From positions 35,742-99,741 of the forward strand of contig JBBDIT010000051.1 of NCBI GenBank assembly GCA_040880285.1: a stretch of 64,000 nt of DNA. Direction: 5' to 3'. Numbering within the stretch: the first letter of the stretch is position 1; each line of letters begins with the position of its first letter. The notes beneath the pieces are model-generated. The model made no database searches, was not told where the DNA came from, and saw only the letters and a list, made by a program, of their open reading frames with translations. The translations under genes and the position numbers were made by a program. Below are positions 1 to 9,004 of this stretch, in pieces. This DNA is from JANQJA01 sp040880285. Lineage in GTDB: Bacteria; Pseudomonadota; Gammaproteobacteria; Pseudomonadales; Azotimanducaceae.

Positions 1-58
1 TGACCCAGGACTGGGCCTGATCACGAATCATCGATTGTTCTTCGGTTAATGCTGCCAT
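1..58 (-). CDS. acyl-CoA dehydrogenase, N-terminal fragment (runs off window)
   Basis: Only the first 19 codons are in the window; the gene continues to the left of base 1. The peptide starts MAALTEEQSMIRDQAQSWV, the usual opening of acyl-CoA dehydrogenases, where the N-terminal helical domain begins with an E-E-Q-x-M-x-R pattern. It lies 28 bp downstream of another acyl-CoA dehydrogenase on the same strand, so the two are probably cotranscribed and may form a heteromeric enzyme, as known for the paired FadE-type dehydrogenases of steroid side-chain degradation. The pairing is inference. Confidence 0.75.
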   Translation of the reverse strand, partial: MAALTEEQSMIRDQAQSWV

Positions 59-86
59 CTGATAAAATCCTTGTCGTATATTTGCC

Positions 87-1295
87 CTAACCTTTCTGGG
101 TTGTTTCAGGAAGACCCAGAATGTTTTTGGAGATAATGTTCTTCTGGACCTCGAATGAGCCGCCGTAAATGGACATGGCTTTACCGGAAAGCCAGCCGCG
201 GACACTGTCCAGTTCAGCCCTGGTGAATTCCTCACCGTCCCAGCCAATACCACGATTACCCATTATCTCTATCATAAGTTCGGCACGGGTCTGGGCGACG
301 AGTGTCGCCGAGTTTTTGAGGATGGAGGCTGCGGCGGTGACTTCCACATTGCCTCTGGCCTCGGCGGTAATTCTGCTGATGGTTAATCCATGTGCTTTGG
401 CGTCCATCAGATGATTTGCCAGGCGCATCCTGAGATCGACGTCATCAAGTTGGCCCTTGTCATCGGTGCCCAGGTAACGTTTCGCGATTTCCTGCATGGG
501 CTCCGGTGCGGCACCGGCACCCGGGCCTCCGGCGCTGGTCTGGCTTTGTCGCTCGTGTTGCAGCAAGCGCTTGATGACGCTCCAGCCTTCGTTCAGCGGG
601 CCCAGTAGGTCGTCCTTCTCTGCACGTGCGTCATTGAAGAAGGTTTCACAAAATGGGGAGGCGCCGGCGATCAGTCGGATGGGCCGGGTTTCAACTCCGG
701 GCTGGTCCATCTTCAACATCACAAAGCTGATGCCGTCGTGCTTCCTGGCGTTGGGATCGGTACGTACCAAAGCCCCGCACCACTGTGAGCGATCAGCACC
801 GGATGTCCAGATTTTCTGGCCATTGATGGTCCAGCAATCGCCACTGTCCTCGGCTTTGGTTGTCAATGACGCCAGGTCTGATCCCGCATTGGGTTCTGAT
901 AAACCCAGGCACCAGCGCACTTCACCACTTGCGATACCAGGCAAGTGGCGTTTTTTCTGGTCCTCGGTACCGTATTCCAGCATGGTGGGGCCGACCATGG
1001 TAACCCCCATGCCTGCCAGCATCGGGATTGGATTGATGGCGCCGATGCGATTCATTTCTTCTGCCACCACCTTTGCCTGCGGATGTGTCAGTCCAGCTCC
1101 GCCGTACTCGGTCGGCCAGGTGGGTGCGCCCCAGCCTTTCTCACCGAGGCGCTTGCGCCAGGTAACGAAATCGGCACTTTCTTCGGGCTCCGCCTCCATC
1201 ATCATGCCCTTGCCAGCCAGGGACCCGGGGAAGTTGTCATCGAGCCAGGCCCTGACCCCGGCGCGAAATTCACTCATTTCATCTTGTTGCATCAT
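87..1295 (-). CDS. acyl-CoA dehydrogenase
   Basis: A 402-residue flavoprotein of normal family length that would introduce the alpha,beta double bond into an acyl-CoA thioester using FAD. Visible family signatures are the GLSEPNAGSDLASL segment in the first half (FAD/substrate-binding loop), INGQKIWTSGA just after it, and a C-terminal SIYGGSFEVQKNIISKNILG block that contacts FAD at the dimer interface. The start is ATGATG with a GGAAG ribosome site a few bases upstream; an internal Met at codon 7 is possible. It precedes a second dehydrogenase on the same strand. The substrate cannot be read from the sequence; members of this type often act on bulky or branched CoA esters. Confidence 0.9.
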   Translation of the reverse strand: MMQQDEMSEFRAGVRAWLDDNFPGSLAGKGMMMEAEPEESADFVTWRKRLGEKGWGAPTWPTEYGGAGLTHPQAKVVAEEMNRIGAINPIPMLAGMGVTMVGPTMLEYGTEDQKKRHLPGIASGEVRWCLGLSEPNAGSDLASLTTKAEDSGDCWTINGQKIWTSGADRSQWCGALVRTDPNARKHDGISFVMLKMDQPGVETRPIRLIAGASPFCETFFNDARAEKDDLLGPLNEGWSVIKRLLQHERQSQTSAGGPGAGAAPEPMQEIAKRYLGTDDKGQLDDVDLRMRLANHLMDAKAHGLTISRITAEARGNVEVTAAASILKNSATLVAQTRAELMIEIMGNRGIGWDGEEFTRAELDSVRGWLSGKAMSIYGGSFEVQKNIISKNILGLPETTQKG

Positions 1296-1352
1296 TTACT
1301 TCCTTTGCGTTTCTCAATATAAAAGCTGTTCATACCCTACACGTATAGTCTC

Positions 1353-1991
1353 ATGTCACGGACCGGTCGGGAATCCTTGTGCGCTATCGCGTTGTTGCTG
1401 CTCTGTGGTTGTGCCGCGATGCCGGACACCGGGGAAGCCCTGGCGAGGGACCAGGTGCGAATTACCTTCGAGGCTGTACCAACCTCTGCCATTCCGGCAT
1501 TTTCTGCAACGATTCGGGTCAAGTCTTCGGTCTCCCGGATCATGTCAGTGCTGACAGACTTTGGCGGCTGGCCCCAATGGGTATACCGGTGTCAGCAGGT
1601 GAACATCCTGCAATCGATCGGCTATACCGAGGCCTACATTTACCAGGTGACGCGCCTGCCGATTGTGCGTGATCGGGAAGTGATTCTGCATGCTGTGATT
1701 TTGAATCAATCGCCGGGTCAGGAAGTTGTGATCAACTTTGAAGCAACGCCGGATTACTGTGACACGAGCGAGCGATTAGCCTGTGAAGGCATGAAGACTT
1801 CAAAAAATGTGCGGGTGCGGGAACTGACCGGCTCTTTTCGAATCCAGCAGATAACGCCCACCGAAGCCGATATCACCTGGCGACAACACATGGATCCTGG
1901 CGGCAATATTCCTGCCTGGGTGGTACGCCTGATTCAGCCGAATATCCCGGTGCATTCGCTTGCACGACTAAAGCAACTGGTTGAGTCGTAA
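1353..1991 (+). CDS. START/SRPBCC-domain lipoprotein
   Basis: A 212-residue protein with a lipoprotein signal: a hydrophobic run followed by the lipobox L-C-G-C, with the modified cysteine at about residue 20. The rest has the look of a START-type lipid-binding domain: a VKSSVSRIMSVLTDFGGWPQWVY opening, then a run of beta strands (YIYQVTRLPIVRDREVIL) and a C-terminal helix ending IPVHSLARLKQLVES. Such periplasmic or outer-membrane-attached START proteins bind hydrophobic ligands. It is transcribed toward the hydrolase/ligase cluster and away from the acyl-CoA dehydrogenases. No clear ribosome site precedes the ATG. The ligand is unknown. Confidence 0.75.
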   Translation: MSRTGRESLCAIALLLLCGCAAMPDTGEALARDQVRITFEAVPTSAIPAFSATIRVKSSVSRIMSVLTDFGGWPQWVYRCQQVNILQSIGYTEAYIYQVTRLPIVRDREVILHAVILNQSPGQEVVINFEATPDYCDTSERLACEGMKTSKNVRVRELTGSFRIQQITPTEADITWRQHMDPGGNIPAWVVRLIQPNIPVHSLARLKQLVES

Positions 1992-2004
1992 TTGCTTAGG
2001 GCCA

Positions 2005-2223
2005 TTAGCGGTTGGATGACTTCGACGCTGGCACATTCGCATTGACCGCATCGGTCTCTTCGTTGCGGGATTGCTGGCCTGGCTGTTCAACTGGCTGCTT
2101 GAGTTTGGGGTGATCCCCGGTCTGACGGTCAGGCTCGTCACCGTCAAGCAATAACATCCCAAGCGCGATGACGACCATGACCACGATGAAGAAGTAAGAG
2201 AATCTTGGATTTTTGCTTGCCAT
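2005..2223 (-). CDS. small single-pass membrane protein
   Basis: A 72-residue protein: short basic N-terminus (MASKNPRFSY), one transmembrane helix (FFIVVMVVIALGMLLL), then an acidic and glutamine/asparagine-rich hydrophilic tail predicted to lie in the periplasm. It starts 33 bp after the alpha/beta hydrolase on the same strand and could be the last gene of that transcript. I recognise no family. Confidence 0.5.
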   Translation of the reverse strand: MASKNPRFSYFFIVVMVVIALGMLLLDGDEPDRQTGDHPKLKQPVEQPGQQSRNEETDAVNANVPASKSSNR

Positions 2224-2256
2224 TGAGGGAATTTTATACGGATTCCCCGCAAGAAT

Positions 2257-3123
2257 TCACGGAGTGCGGATTTGCGAGAGAAAGTCAACGACGCCCGGGA
2301 TGACCCCTGGTTCATCCAGGATTGGCGCATGGCCGACACCAGTGACCTCAAAAACGTGCAAGTCAGGTTTGCGTTTTTTCATTTCAGCAACGCAGTCCTT
2401 ATGCAGGATGTCAGATAACTCGCCTCGAATTACCATGGTTGGCGTCCCGGCGAGCGTGTCAAAAACCGGCCAGAGGTCGGGTGGTACAGCGCTATCTTCA
2501 TCTTCGGCGATAGGTTGCGCAATTGCCGGATCATAGAGTAGGCGCGGCGCACCGTTACGGTCCTCACCATAAATTCTGTGCGTGAATCGTTCCCAACCTG
2601 CCTCGGTCATGTGAGGAAACGCAACAGCGTTTGTTTGTCGCGTTTGTTCGATTGCCTGGTTCCAGGACGCAACAGGGGCGGCCTTGCCAACGTAGCGCTT
2701 GATACGGTCAAGTCCCTCAGGATTTACTACCGGACCGATATCATTGATGATAACGCCTGCAAATCTTTCAGGTTGCATCGCATTCATCATCATTGCCATC
2801 AAGCCACCCAGTGACGTGCCAACCAGCACAACGGATTCAGGTTTTAATTCATCCAGGAATGTAAACATGTCCTGAACATAGGTTGTTGGTTGGTAGTGGC
2901 CCGGTTCCTTGTCCCAGTCTGATTTGCCGCGTCCGCGCTGGTCCACGGCAATAACCCGGTAAGTGTCTTGTAGCGCGCTGCAAAGATCTTCAAAATCTGC
3001 CGCGTTGCGAGTGAGCCCGGCCATGCACAGGAGCGTTAGCGTGGCCGCGTCGTTCCCATAATCCCTGGCGTGGAGAGTCAAACCGTCAGCGCTTTGGTAC
3101 CAGATATCCTTGTAGTCGCTCAT
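2257..3123 (-). CDS. alpha/beta hydrolase
   Basis: A 288-residue soluble alpha/beta hydrolase. Seen in sequence: the strand-loop VIAVDQRGRGKSDW, the nucleophile elbow G-T-S-L-G-G with the catalytic serine, and the catalytic histidine in GVGHAPILDEP near the C-terminus; the acid probably lies in the segment around ELSDILHKD. It sits 51 bp downstream of the acyl-CoA ligase and the TonB receptor on the same strand, so it probably opens an ester, lactone or thioester in the same catabolic route. The exact substrate is not inferable. Confidence 0.85.
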   Translation of the reverse strand: MSDYKDIWYQSADGLTLHARDYGNDAATLTLLCMAGLTRNAADFEDLCSALQDTYRVIAVDQRGRGKSDWDKEPGHYQPTTYVQDMFTFLDELKPESVVLVGTSLGGLMAMMMNAMQPERFAGVIINDIGPVVNPEGLDRIKRYVGKAAPVASWNQAIEQTRQTNAVAFPHMTEAGWERFTHRIYGEDRNGAPRLLYDPAIAQPIAEDEDSAVPPDLWPVFDTLAGTPTMVIRGELSDILHKDCVAEMKKRKPDLHVFEVTGVGHAPILDEPGVIPGVVDFLSQIRTP

Positions 3124-3174
3124 GCGATGTCCTCGTCATTATGTCCTGGTGCGATCAGTCCTTATTAAGGAGAG

Positions 3175-4731
3175 TCAAGGATAATTCAGCCCAGCGAATC
3201 GCTTTTTTAATTCGCGTTTCAGGACTTTACCGTTTGGGTTACGTGGTAATTCTTCCGCAAAGAGGACATCAGCGATACGTTGCTGTTTGCCAACCCGGCT
3301 ATTGCACCAGTTGATGATTTCATTCTTATCTGCAGGCGCGCGGCCCGTTACGACAATTGCAATTGGTGTCTCACCCCAACGCTGGCTTTGTACCCCGATA
3401 ACTGCAACATCGTGGATCAGTTCGTGCTCGATCAGTATTGCTTCGATGTCCTGGGGGTACACGTTTTGTCCTCCGGACAGGATCATGTCTTTCTTGCGAT
3501 CCACGATGTAAAGAAATCCATCCTCGTCCAAACGGCCAATGTCACCAGAGCGGAGCCACTTATTGCCTTGCGGGTCGACCCAGCAGGCTTCTGCGCTCGC
3601 CTGTGGCCTGTTGAGATAGCCAGGCATGGTGATGCGGCCCCGGGAGATGATCTCACCGCTTTGCCCGATAGGCAAAGGCTTATCGTCATTATCGAGAATA
3701 CCGATGTCGGTGCCCTGTAGCGGTTTACCGACCGAGGACCAGCGTCCCATCGCATCCTCTGGATCGAGCGTGGTGATTATGCCTTCAGTCAGGCCATAGA
3801 GTTCAATCACCCCACAAGGAAACTTGTTGAAGATTTCTCGTTTGAGAGATTCATGCAAGGGTGAGCCACAACTCATCATGGCCTGCATCGAGGAGACGTC
3901 GAATTCGCCTGTCTGCATAAGTTCTATGACACGCTGGAACTGTATTGGCACCATCGCCGTATGGGTAACGTGTTCGTTTGCGACCGAGGCGAGAAATGAG
4001 GCAGCATCGAAGCGGCGATGGATGATAAGCGTGCCGCCGCCCAATAAAGTACAGAGCATGGCGACCCAGGAGATATTCGAATACAAACCGATGGTCAGGA
4101 GCGTCCTTGCGGCTCCATGGTATCGCAGGGCAATAGCAAGATCATAGGCCCAGTCCCGGCGGCCACGACAGGTATGGACAATGCCTTTGGGTATGCCGGT
4201 GGTTCCCGAACTGTAGATGATGTTGAGGACGTCGGTATCTGCAATCGCGACGTCAGGCAAATTCTTGCTGCTGTCGGACAAAAAATCATCCCACCCAATC
4301 CACCCGGCGCAAGCGCCGCCGCTAGTAACCAGCAGTAGTGGTGCGTCGCTGAGGGAGTCGGTCAGGGCGTCGATACGTGCCTGTTGGTCCGGTGTTACGA
4401 TCACAGCGCTCGCCCCGGCGTCCCGAATCATATTCGCAATTGCGTCATCGCTCACCGTGAGGTTCAAGGGGACAGAAGCGCAGCCGGCGGCCATACAACC
4501 AAACAGGGCTTGCGCCATAGGGATTCCGTTATCCATCAGGATAGCGACTCGAGCACCCGGCGCGATACCCCTTTTGTGCAGCGCGTTGCCGAATTGATTA
4601 ATAGCGGCTGAAAATTCAGCCCAGGTTAGTTGCTCATCTTCGCAGATAACTGCCAGCCGATTTTTGCGCCACTTTCCGTGTAGCGCAAAAATCTCATGCA
4701 GCAGGGGGGCTGATGCATCAAACTCGCTCAC
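3175..4731 (-). CDS. class I adenylate-forming acyl-CoA synthetase
   Basis: A 518-residue AMP-dependent ligase that activates a carboxylic acid to its CoA thioester through an acyl-adenylate. Motifs are complete: the ATP loop YSSGTTGIPKG, the A5 region ELYGLTEG, the A7/A8 stretch SGDIGRLDEDGFLYIVDRKKD, and the C-terminal catalytic lysine in NPNGKVLKREL. Length is normal. It starts 14 bp after the end of the TonB-dependent receptor, which implies cotranscription from the TetR-type operator region upstream and a role in activating the compound imported by that receptor (inference). Confidence 0.9.
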   Translation of the reverse strand: MSEFDASAPLLHEIFALHGKWRKNRLAVICEDEQLTWAEFSAAINQFGNALHKRGIAPGARVAILMDNGIPMAQALFGCMAAGCASVPLNLTVSDDAIANMIRDAGASAVIVTPDQQARIDALTDSLSDAPLLLVTSGGACAGWIGWDDFLSDSSKNLPDVAIADTDVLNIIYSSGTTGIPKGIVHTCRGRRDWAYDLAIALRYHGAARTLLTIGLYSNISWVAMLCTLLGGGTLIIHRRFDAASFLASVANEHVTHTAMVPIQFQRVIELMQTGEFDVSSMQAMMSCGSPLHESLKREIFNKFPCGVIELYGLTEGIITTLDPEDAMGRWSSVGKPLQGTDIGILDNDDKPLPIGQSGEIISRGRITMPGYLNRPQASAEACWVDPQGNKWLRSGDIGRLDEDGFLYIVDRKKDMILSGGQNVYPQDIEAILIEHELIHDVAVIGVQSQRWGETPIAIVVTGRAPADKNEIINWCNSRVGKQQRIADVLFAEELPRNPNGKVLKRELKKRFAGLNYP

Positions 4732-4745
4732 AATCTTCCTCTTGT

Positions 4746-7004
4746 CTAGTCAGCGAAGCGATACTCAACGGTAGCACTGTAGGTACGCGGCGGACCATAG
4801 AAAATCGTGGTGTTGTCTTCAAGCCCGAGTGTCGATGGACAGCCGCCGGAACCAAAACAGTAGCCCGCAGTTTTGACGTCCTCATCGGTGAGGTTTTTTC
4901 CATGCAGGCCGACGGTCCACTTGCCGTCCAGGCTTGTCCACACCAGGCTCGCGTTAACCGTGCTATACGCCTTTTGGTCCAGCACAGGGGTAGGAAGTTC
5001 GAACTGGACGATGTTGCCCTTGTACGACCAGTTTCCACGAATGGCCAGCGTGCCGGATGCGAGGTCCATATGGTAGTTGAGGCTGACATTCGCCATTTCT
5101 TCGGGCGTATTTTGCACCGCGCGATCGGATGAGACATCCACGCCATTGACGATCCAGCTTTTAATCTCCGCATCCATGAGGCTAAGGGCAAGTTGCGAAC
5201 TCAGGTTCTCGGTGAGCCAGTAGCTACCTTCTATTTCGAGGCCCTGGATGCGAGCCTCGGCCGCATTGGTTACTGCGCCTACGAAGCTGTCATTGACTCC
5301 ATCATTGTCTGAGTCGACGCCGATGGAACCGGGTATTTGCATGTCTTCATAGTCACTCACGAACACTGCCACGTTGGTTCTTGCGCGACCACTGGCCGAG
5401 GTATGCTTTATGCCGACCTCGAACGAATTCAGGGTTTCTGAATCGAAACCCTGTTCCACATCCGGTGTTACCAGGTTAGCACCCCTCGGGTCGAAACTAC
5501 CGGCTTTCCAGCCCTGGCTGAAGCCGGCGTAGACATTGGTAACATCGCTTAATGCGTAACTCACGTTAACGCGGGGCGAAAAGTCACTGAAGTTCTTTTC
5601 ACCCAGGTAGTCGCTGGTGACCGCAATTTGAAATGCGGTGTCGTTGCCAAAAAAAGGACTACCAAACCCAAGGTAGTTGGCCCGGAAGATATCAGCCTTG
5701 CGATCATCATCGGTGTAGCGCCCACCTAAAGACACTGAGATGCGATCCGTGAAATCAAAGGTTGCGTCCGCAAATATAGACCAGGCTTTTGTATCAACCA
5801 CTCCGCCAGTATAGGCAGTAATACCGAGCGGATGCAGCAGTCCCAGTACCACATCGAAGTCATTAGAGGCAGTGGCATCGAGATAGTAGACGCCGGTAAC
5901 CAGACTGAGTCGATCCGTATTGAACAGGAGCTGGAATTCCTGGCTGAACTGCTCGTTGTCGTAAATGACCGGAGCGTCAAAATCCATGGAGGCCAGGCTG
6001 TCAAAATCAATCACGGAAAGGGTGTAGTCCTCACGTTGAGCCGTGATGGATCGCAGGGTCAAGTCGTCGCCGAGTGACCACTCAATCGAGAGATGGATAC
6101 CTTCTGACTCAACCTTGTTCTTACCGTTGATGCCGGCAGTTGAAATCGCCTGGCTCGCGCCTGCCGTGGTATCGCGCAAGTCCGGCAAGACTGGATCACC
6201 GCTGGCACCACCAGGAAAAGGGCGAAAGCCGGCCACGGGGTCCGAGTCGTCCTCGGTATGATCGTAAGCGAGACGGATGAACAGGTCATCGGTCGGTGCA
6301 AACTCTGCGCTCAGGCGATAGGCGAAGACATCCTTGTTGTAGTTTTCTGCACCGGTAGTCAAGTTGCGGCCGTATCCGTCCCGGTTAAGCGACGCGACCG
6401 TCGCTCCGATCGCGAGTGAATCGGACACTGGCGTTGAGGCGGTGAGGATCAGGTTTGCCATGCTATCCGACCCGAACTGGGTTTTGGCTCGAAAGCCGGG
6501 TTCATGGCCGAGCTTACGAGTGACATACTTGATTGCGCCACCGACGGCGTTACGCCCATAAAGAGTACCTTGCGGGCCTCTCAGGACTTCAATGCGCTCG
6601 ACATCATAAATGTCCAATAGGGCGCCCTGGGGTCTGGCGACATACACGTCATCAAGATACAACGCGACGCCTTGTTCAAAGCCAGCGAGTGGATCCTGTT
6701 GACCGACACCCCGGATGAATGCCGTGAGGGTTGAATTGGTCGCACGTGAGGGCTCCAACGTCATACTCGGCGTCACCTCGGCGATTTCCGTGATGTCCGT
6801 GGCACCACGTTGGCTCAATTCCTCCCCCGAGAAGGCGGTAACCGCCATGGGAACATCCTGCAGGTTTTCCGCGCGGCGCCGCGCCGTTACGACGACTTCT
6901 TCCAGTGTGGCATTTTCTGAAGATGCCGCGAAAACAGGGACCTGGAAGGCCGTGAGGGCCATGACCAGGGTTGAGAAAGCTGGTATTTTGAGCATTGGTA
7001 GCAT
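4746..7004 (-). CDS. TonB-dependent outer-membrane receptor
   Basis: A 752-residue receptor: signal peptide (cleavage near VFAASSEN), a plug domain opening with LEEVVVTARRRAENLQDVP, the conserved VEVLRGPQGTLYGRNAVGGAIKYV block of the plug, and a long beta-barrel ending in ATVEYRFAD, with the usual terminal aromatic strand. A strong AAGGGGG ribosome site precedes the ATG. It belongs to the iron-complex-like receptor group that in heterotrophs often imports organic substrates. Its promoter region faces a divergent TetR gene across three inverted repeats, and an acyl-CoA ligase follows 14 bp downstream; uptake of a hydrophobic carbon source is more likely than siderophore uptake, but this is inference. 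Confidence 0.92.
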   Translation of the reverse strand: MLPMLKIPAFSTLVMALTAFQVPVFAASSENATLEEVVVTARRRAENLQDVPMAVTAFSGEELSQRGATDITEIAEVTPSMTLEPSRATNSTLTAFIRGVGQQDPLAGFEQGVALYLDDVYVARPQGALLDIYDVERIEVLRGPQGTLYGRNAVGGAIKYVTRKLGHEPGFRAKTQFGSDSMANLILTASTPVSDSLAIGATVASLNRDGYGRNLTTGAENYNKDVFAYRLSAEFAPTDDLFIRLAYDHTEDDSDPVAGFRPFPGGASGDPVLPDLRDTTAGASQAISTAGINGKNKVESEGIHLSIEWSLGDDLTLRSITAQREDYTLSVIDFDSLASMDFDAPVIYDNEQFSQEFQLLFNTDRLSLVTGVYYLDATASNDFDVVLGLLHPLGITAYTGGVVDTKAWSIFADATFDFTDRISVSLGGRYTDDDRKADIFRANYLGFGSPFFGNDTAFQIAVTSDYLGEKNFSDFSPRVNVSYALSDVTNVYAGFSQGWKAGSFDPRGANLVTPDVEQGFDSETLNSFEVGIKHTSASGRARTNVAVFVSDYEDMQIPGSIGVDSDNDGVNDSFVGAVTNAAEARIQGLEIEGSYWLTENLSSQLALSLMDAEIKSWIVNGVDVSSDRAVQNTPEEMANVSLNYHMDLASGTLAIRGNWSYKGNIVQFELPTPVLDQKAYSTVNASLVWTSLDGKWTVGLHGKNLTDEDVKTAGYCFGSGGCPSTLGLEDNTTIFYGPPRTYSATVEYRFAD

Positions 7005-7041
7005 GTCGACCCCCTTGTTCGGGTGATTGTTTCTGGTAATT

Positions 7042-7073
7042 GGTACTAACTACTGGTTCTACTGACCGGTACT
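7042..7073. promoter_or_regulatory. three GGTWCT hexamers with exact 13-bp period
   Basis: GGTACT at 7042, GGTTCT at 7055 and GGTACT at 7068 lie in direct orientation exactly 13 bp apart, between the receptor start and the TTCAAC inverted repeats. They fall where the receptor promoter must be. Function is unproven; they could be activator half-sites or chance. Confidence 0.3.
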
Positions 7074-7092
7074 GATAATGTGTTTCGATGAT

Positions 7093-7148
7093 TTCAACAT
7101 GTGTTGAATATTTTCAACGCTTGCTGAATTTATTCAACAACTGTTGAA
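7093..7148. promoter_or_regulatory. three tandem 16-bp operators, 20-bp period
   Basis: Three inverted repeats of the form TTCAAC-N4-GYTGAA start at 7093, 7113 and 7133, an exact 20-bp spacing that puts them close to the same face of the helix. The outer two have perfect six-base arms and the middle one has one mismatch. They lie between the TonB receptor and the divergent TetR regulator, the standard place for TetR operators, so this regulator is the obvious candidate binder of all three. Confidence 0.7.
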
Positions 7149-7215
7149 GTGTCAAGGGATCATGATAAATTTATGGAAATTTGGGGTTCCAGGTTCAGAG
7201 AGGCTGAAATCGGCT

Positions 7216-7863
7216 ATGAGCGAGCAGGAAAATACGTTTACACCAAAGCGGGAGCGCATCCTGGATGCGGCCGAAGAACTGTTCGCGCTCCATGGTTTTG
7301 ACGGCGTCACGCTACGCCAGATCGCAAAGAAGGCGAACGTGGATGTTGCGCTAGCCAATTACCACTTCGGTAAAAAGCAGGACCTGTTCGAAGCCGCGTT
7401 CCTGAGACGTGCCCAGGTCTTGAACGATGTTCGCTTGCAGTCTCTGCTGGAGGCAGAGAAACGGGCTGGCGGCAATCCGGGCGTGGAGGACATCATTGGT
7501 GCATTCTTGCGTCCCATCCAGCAGTTGGCGCTGGACGATGAACAAAATTGGCGCAATTACTACGCCCTGGTCGCTTACGTGAATTCAAGTGCCGTCTGGG
7601 GACAGATGATGATGCACAAACACTTTGACCCGCTGGTATCCCGGTACATCGAGGCACTGAAAAAGGCGTTCCCCGACACCCCGGCTGAGAAGATTCACTG
7701 GTGCTACCACTACCTGTCCGGCGCTTTGACTTTGACCCTGGCGCAAACCGGGCGCATTGATCGACTGTCGGATGGGCTCTGCAAGTCCACCGATGTCCGT
7801 ATTGCCTACGACTTGATGATCCCTTATGCGGCGGCCGGCTTCCGGGAAATTTGTGGTAAGTAG
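7216..7863 (+). CDS. TetR/AcrR family transcriptional regulator
   Basis: A 215-residue repressor from the ATG at 7216. An upstream TTG/ATG extension of 24 codons exists but would overlap the operators and lacks conservation-like content. The N-terminal helix-turn-helix is clear: RERILDAAEELFALHGFDG, VTLRQIAKKANVDVALANYHFGKKQDLF. The C-terminal ligand domain resembles the CecR/YbiH type (EKIHWCYHYLSGALTLTLAQTGRIDRLSDG). Divergent orientation to the TonB receptor, with tandem operators between, indicates that it controls the receptor-ligase-hydrolase genes and itself; the inducer is probably the imported compound or its CoA ester. Confidence 0.9.
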   Translation: MSEQENTFTPKRERILDAAEELFALHGFDGVTLRQIAKKANVDVALANYHFGKKQDLFEAAFLRRAQVLNDVRLQSLLEAEKRAGGNPGVEDIIGAFLRPIQQLALDDEQNWRNYYALVAYVNSSAVWGQMMMHKHFDPLVSRYIEALKKAFPDTPAEKIHWCYHYLSGALTLTLAQTGRIDRLSDGLCKSTDVRIAYDLMIPYAAAGFREICGK

Positions 7864-7957
7864 TGCTCGAATTAAATTCACCGGGGTTGCGGGTGCTGGC
7901 GGTGAGCCGTAAATTGACTGACAATACGCCTTTCATTCACCGCCGAGTAACCGAAAC

Positions 7958-8479
7958 ATGTCAGTATCCCTCTACGAAGTCAGTGTCGAATCCTATCTCC
8001 AGGCTGTTGGTGCTGTGGCGCACTTCCTTGAGAAAGGCAAAACCTACTGTGAAGAGAATGGCATTGATTTAGGCGAGGTCGTGGAGACGCGGTTGTTTCC
8101 GGACATGCTACCGTTTCGCTTTCAACTGGTCTCGGTCGGCCATCACTCACTTGGATCGATCCAGGGCATTGAGGCAGGTGCGTTCAGCCCGCCCGGTTCC
8201 GGTGATGGTCTCGACTATGCGGGGCTGCAGAACCTTATTATCGATGCGAAGGCCGGATTGGAGGCTTTGACTCAAGATGACGTCAATGCGTACGGCGGCA
8301 AGGAGGTCATATTCGAGATTGGCGATCGTAAGATACCGTTTACCGCGGAAAATTTTGTGATGACCTTCTCCCTGCCCAATCTATACTTCCATGCAGCAAC
8401 CGCCTATGACATCTTGCGGATGAAAGGTGTACCGCTGGGCAAGCGTGACTTCATGGGTCGCCTGCGGATGAAAACCTGA
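7958..8479 (+). CDS. DUF1993 family protein
   Basis: A 173-residue soluble protein that looks like DUF1993, a four-helix DinB-like fold. Visible features are the N-terminal SLYEVSVESYLQAVGAVAHFLEKG helix, the RLFPDMLPFRFQLVSVGHHS stretch, and the C-terminal LPNLYFHAATAYDILRMKGVPLGKRDFMG block typical of the family. No signal peptide. It lies 94 bp downstream of the TetR gene on the same strand. DUF1993 members have no settled function. Confidence 0.8.
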   Translation: MSVSLYEVSVESYLQAVGAVAHFLEKGKTYCEENGIDLGEVVETRLFPDMLPFRFQLVSVGHHSLGSIQGIEAGAFSPPGSGDGLDYAGLQNLIIDAKAGLEALTQDDVNAYGGKEVIFEIGDRKIPFTAENFVMTFSLPNLYFHAATAYDILRMKGVPLGKRDFMGRLRMKT

Positions 8480-8503
8480 AACGAATACAAATGGGGGCGC
8501 CTC

Positions 8504-8914
8504 GTGAAAGCAGTTAAAATTGTTGCCGTTCTGTTATTGGTCTATGCAAGCGTCGTGGTCATCTTCGAGTCTTTGCTGGGATACTACCAACCTGAAAATC
8601 AGGGCACGATGGTTATCACCACCAAAGATGACGAGGGTAATCCACACCCCAGAGTGGTCGCACGACTCGAATCAGACGACACCCTCTATGTTGCGGTTAA
8701 TCACTGGCCCCGTATCTGGTATTACCAGGCGCTGGACAACCCGAATGTAACGATAGAGATTGACGGTGAGACCAGTGACTACCAGGCCATTGAAATCGAG
8801 GGCCAGGAGTATGATCGTGTCAACAGCGACCATGCCCTTGGACCCGTGTTTCGCATCCTGACAGGATTTCCGCCCCGTCGTATTTTGCGTCTGGACCCCC
8901 AGGCAGGGGATTAG
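8504..8914 (+). CDS. membrane-anchored split-barrel (nitroreductase/DUF385-like) protein
   Basis: A 136-residue protein with one N-terminal transmembrane anchor (VKIVAVLLLVYASVVVIF) and a small beta-barrel-like domain (GTMVITTKDDEGNPHPRVVARLESDDTLYVAVNHWPRIWYYQALDNPNVTI, here shortened in discussion). The pattern NHWPRxWYYQALDNPNV resembles flavin or F420-binding split-barrel reductases. The start is GTG at 8504, 24 bp after the DUF1993 gene. A deazaflavin or flavin cofactor is suggested but not shown; the family call is tentative. Confidence 0.55.
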   Translation: MKAVKIVAVLLLVYASVVVIFESLLGYYQPENQGTMVITTKDDEGNPHPRVVARLESDDTLYVAVNHWPRIWYYQALDNPNVTIEIDGETSDYQAIEIEGQEYDRVNSDHALGPVFRILTGFPPRRILRLDPQAGD

Positions 8915-9004
8915 TCTCGAAACAGGACCACCCGGGCTGCCTCTGTTGCCGTCAGAAGCGCTTATGGCGATTGAGACCGCAGGTCCAGATCGAGTGGGCG
9001 GATT

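Noticed and set aside
496..1554. Plus-strand open frame of 352 codons opposite the acyl-CoA dehydrogenase
   Set aside because: The minus-strand frame has complete acyl-CoA dehydrogenase motifs; this one has serine/proline-rich content without domains.
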